A stretch of 64,000 nucleotides of DNA from assembly GCA_963082975.1 (NCBI GenBank), contig OY720345.1, positions 80,569,034 through 80,633,033 on the forward strand, written 5' to 3'. Source of the stretch: Labia minor (Eukaryota; Arthropoda; Insecta; Dermaptera; Spongiphoridae). Below, one piece after another: positions 63,661-64,000 of this stretch. Within the stretch, counting starts at the first letter, position 1. Each line of letters starts with the position of its first letter. The notes beneath the pieces are model-generated. The model was not told where the DNA came from. It worked only from the letters and a program-made list of their open reading frames with translations, and made no database searches. A program made the position numbers and the translations under genes.

Positions 63661-64000
63661 GGTCCCAAAAGCAATGAGAGATTGTGGCCGCACGGGTAAA
63701 TCGGCTAGCAGATTAGCTCGTGTTGGAGATACCCCGGCGTGTAGTCGGGCCTCGGTTTGTGCCTGGGCAACTTCTCTAATTTTTTTCATTTTTTCAGTAT
63801 ATGATTAAAAAAATAACTACTCTTTAAATATTTAAATTCATTCTATTAATATCTTTATATATTAAATATTGAATAAATGTTAAATTTTATACTAAACATT
63901 TAAAGGAAATATTTAAAAATTTAAAATATAGTCATACGATATTTACAGATTAAGAGTAAATATGGAAAAAAAATCTGATAGCCAATGAGAAATAAGCACG
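63661..64000 (+). repeat. Array unit U31 (partial, cut by window end)
   Basis: GC-rich block and about 220 further bases up to the E-box CACG; TACTCTTTAAAT as in U27. The array continues past the window. Confidence 0.97.

Larger units (their letters stand above)
1..64000 (+). repeat. Satellite-like tandem array, unit about 1.64 kb
   Basis: One unit is repeated head to tail across the whole window. I set unit starts at the invariant GGTCCCAAAAGC; they fall at 5884, 7523, 9154, 10786, 12421, 14054, 15689, 17327, 18961, 20595, 22230, 23864, 28840, 30478, 32117, 35752, 37391, 39025, 44001, 45642, 47281, 48921, 50559, 52198, 53837, 55476, 57110, 58749, 60388, 62023 and 63661. Uninterrupted units are 1631-1641 bp and differ by a few substitutions and homopolymer indels. 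Neither array edge is in the window. No reading frame above 60 codons lies in a clean unit, so each 1.6-kb stretch holds only the modules annotated separately. Orientation is arbitrary; + is chosen because the promoter-like and splice-like signals read that way. Confidence 0.98.

Noticed and set aside
1-64000. CRISPR array or bacterial origin
   Set aside because: Repeats are 1.6 kb, tandem and without spacers, and the elements are eukaryotic.
1-64000. Mitochondrial control-region concatemer
   Set aside because: No mitochondrial protein, rRNA or clear tRNA gene in the unit, and nuclear transposons are inserted.
1-64000. Telomeric repeats (TTAGG) at an array edge
   Set aside because: No run of TTAGG or a variant was found; both edges are outside the window.

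Overview
The window is AT-rich eukaryotic DNA and most of it is one satellite-like tandem array. A unit of about 1.63-1.64 kb repeats head to tail from before base 1 to past base 64000; 31 unit starts are visible. The host is probably an arthropod, most likely an insect. This rests on the Ty3/gypsy-type Gag-Pro with a tRNA-Lys primer site, the ZBED5/Buster-like hAT transposase and the base composition. I cannot name a species. I see no host protein-coding gene; the only convincing proteins belong to transposons.

Layout. 1-5883: unit U0, interrupted at 264-4681 by an LTR retrotransposon that reads on the minus strand. 5884-23863: clean units U1-U11. 23864-28839: U12, split by a complete hAT transposon (23914-27240). 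28840-32116: U13-U14. 32117-35751: U15, split by a 2-kb non-autonomous TIR element with a TA target duplication (33060-35053). 35752-39024: U16-U17. 39025-44000: U18, with a second hAT copy (39075-42401) exactly 15,161 bp from the first and at the same base of the unit, so it arose by duplication of array DNA and not by a second insertion. 44001-64000: U19-U31. U13-U16 and U22-U25 are a second copied block: after removing the TIR element and one TA, both are 6,555 bp, so U24 is the empty site for that element.

The unit. About 1.5 kb is extreme AT sequence without a long reading frame. Two parts stand out. The first is a GC-rich block of about 116 nt at the start of each unit (as I number them), followed by a T7 run; it shows ordered but imperfect resemblance to 5S rRNA, with a tRNA-like reading as the alternative. 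The second, about 320-395 bp further on, is a compact promoter-like module: CCAAT, the E-box CACGTG, TATAAAT, and a TCA initiator exactly 30 bp after the TATA start, inside a 7-bp hairpin. A consensus splice donor (AAG/GTGAGT) and a polypyrimidine-CAG acceptor occur once per unit in an order that would put the GC-rich block inside the 3' part of an intron. The unit may therefore be a repeated non-coding transcription unit and not inert satellite. That is inference and needs RNA data.

The transposons are young: the LTRs are nearly identical, the hAT reading frame is intact with its catalytic residues, and target duplications are clean at every insertion.
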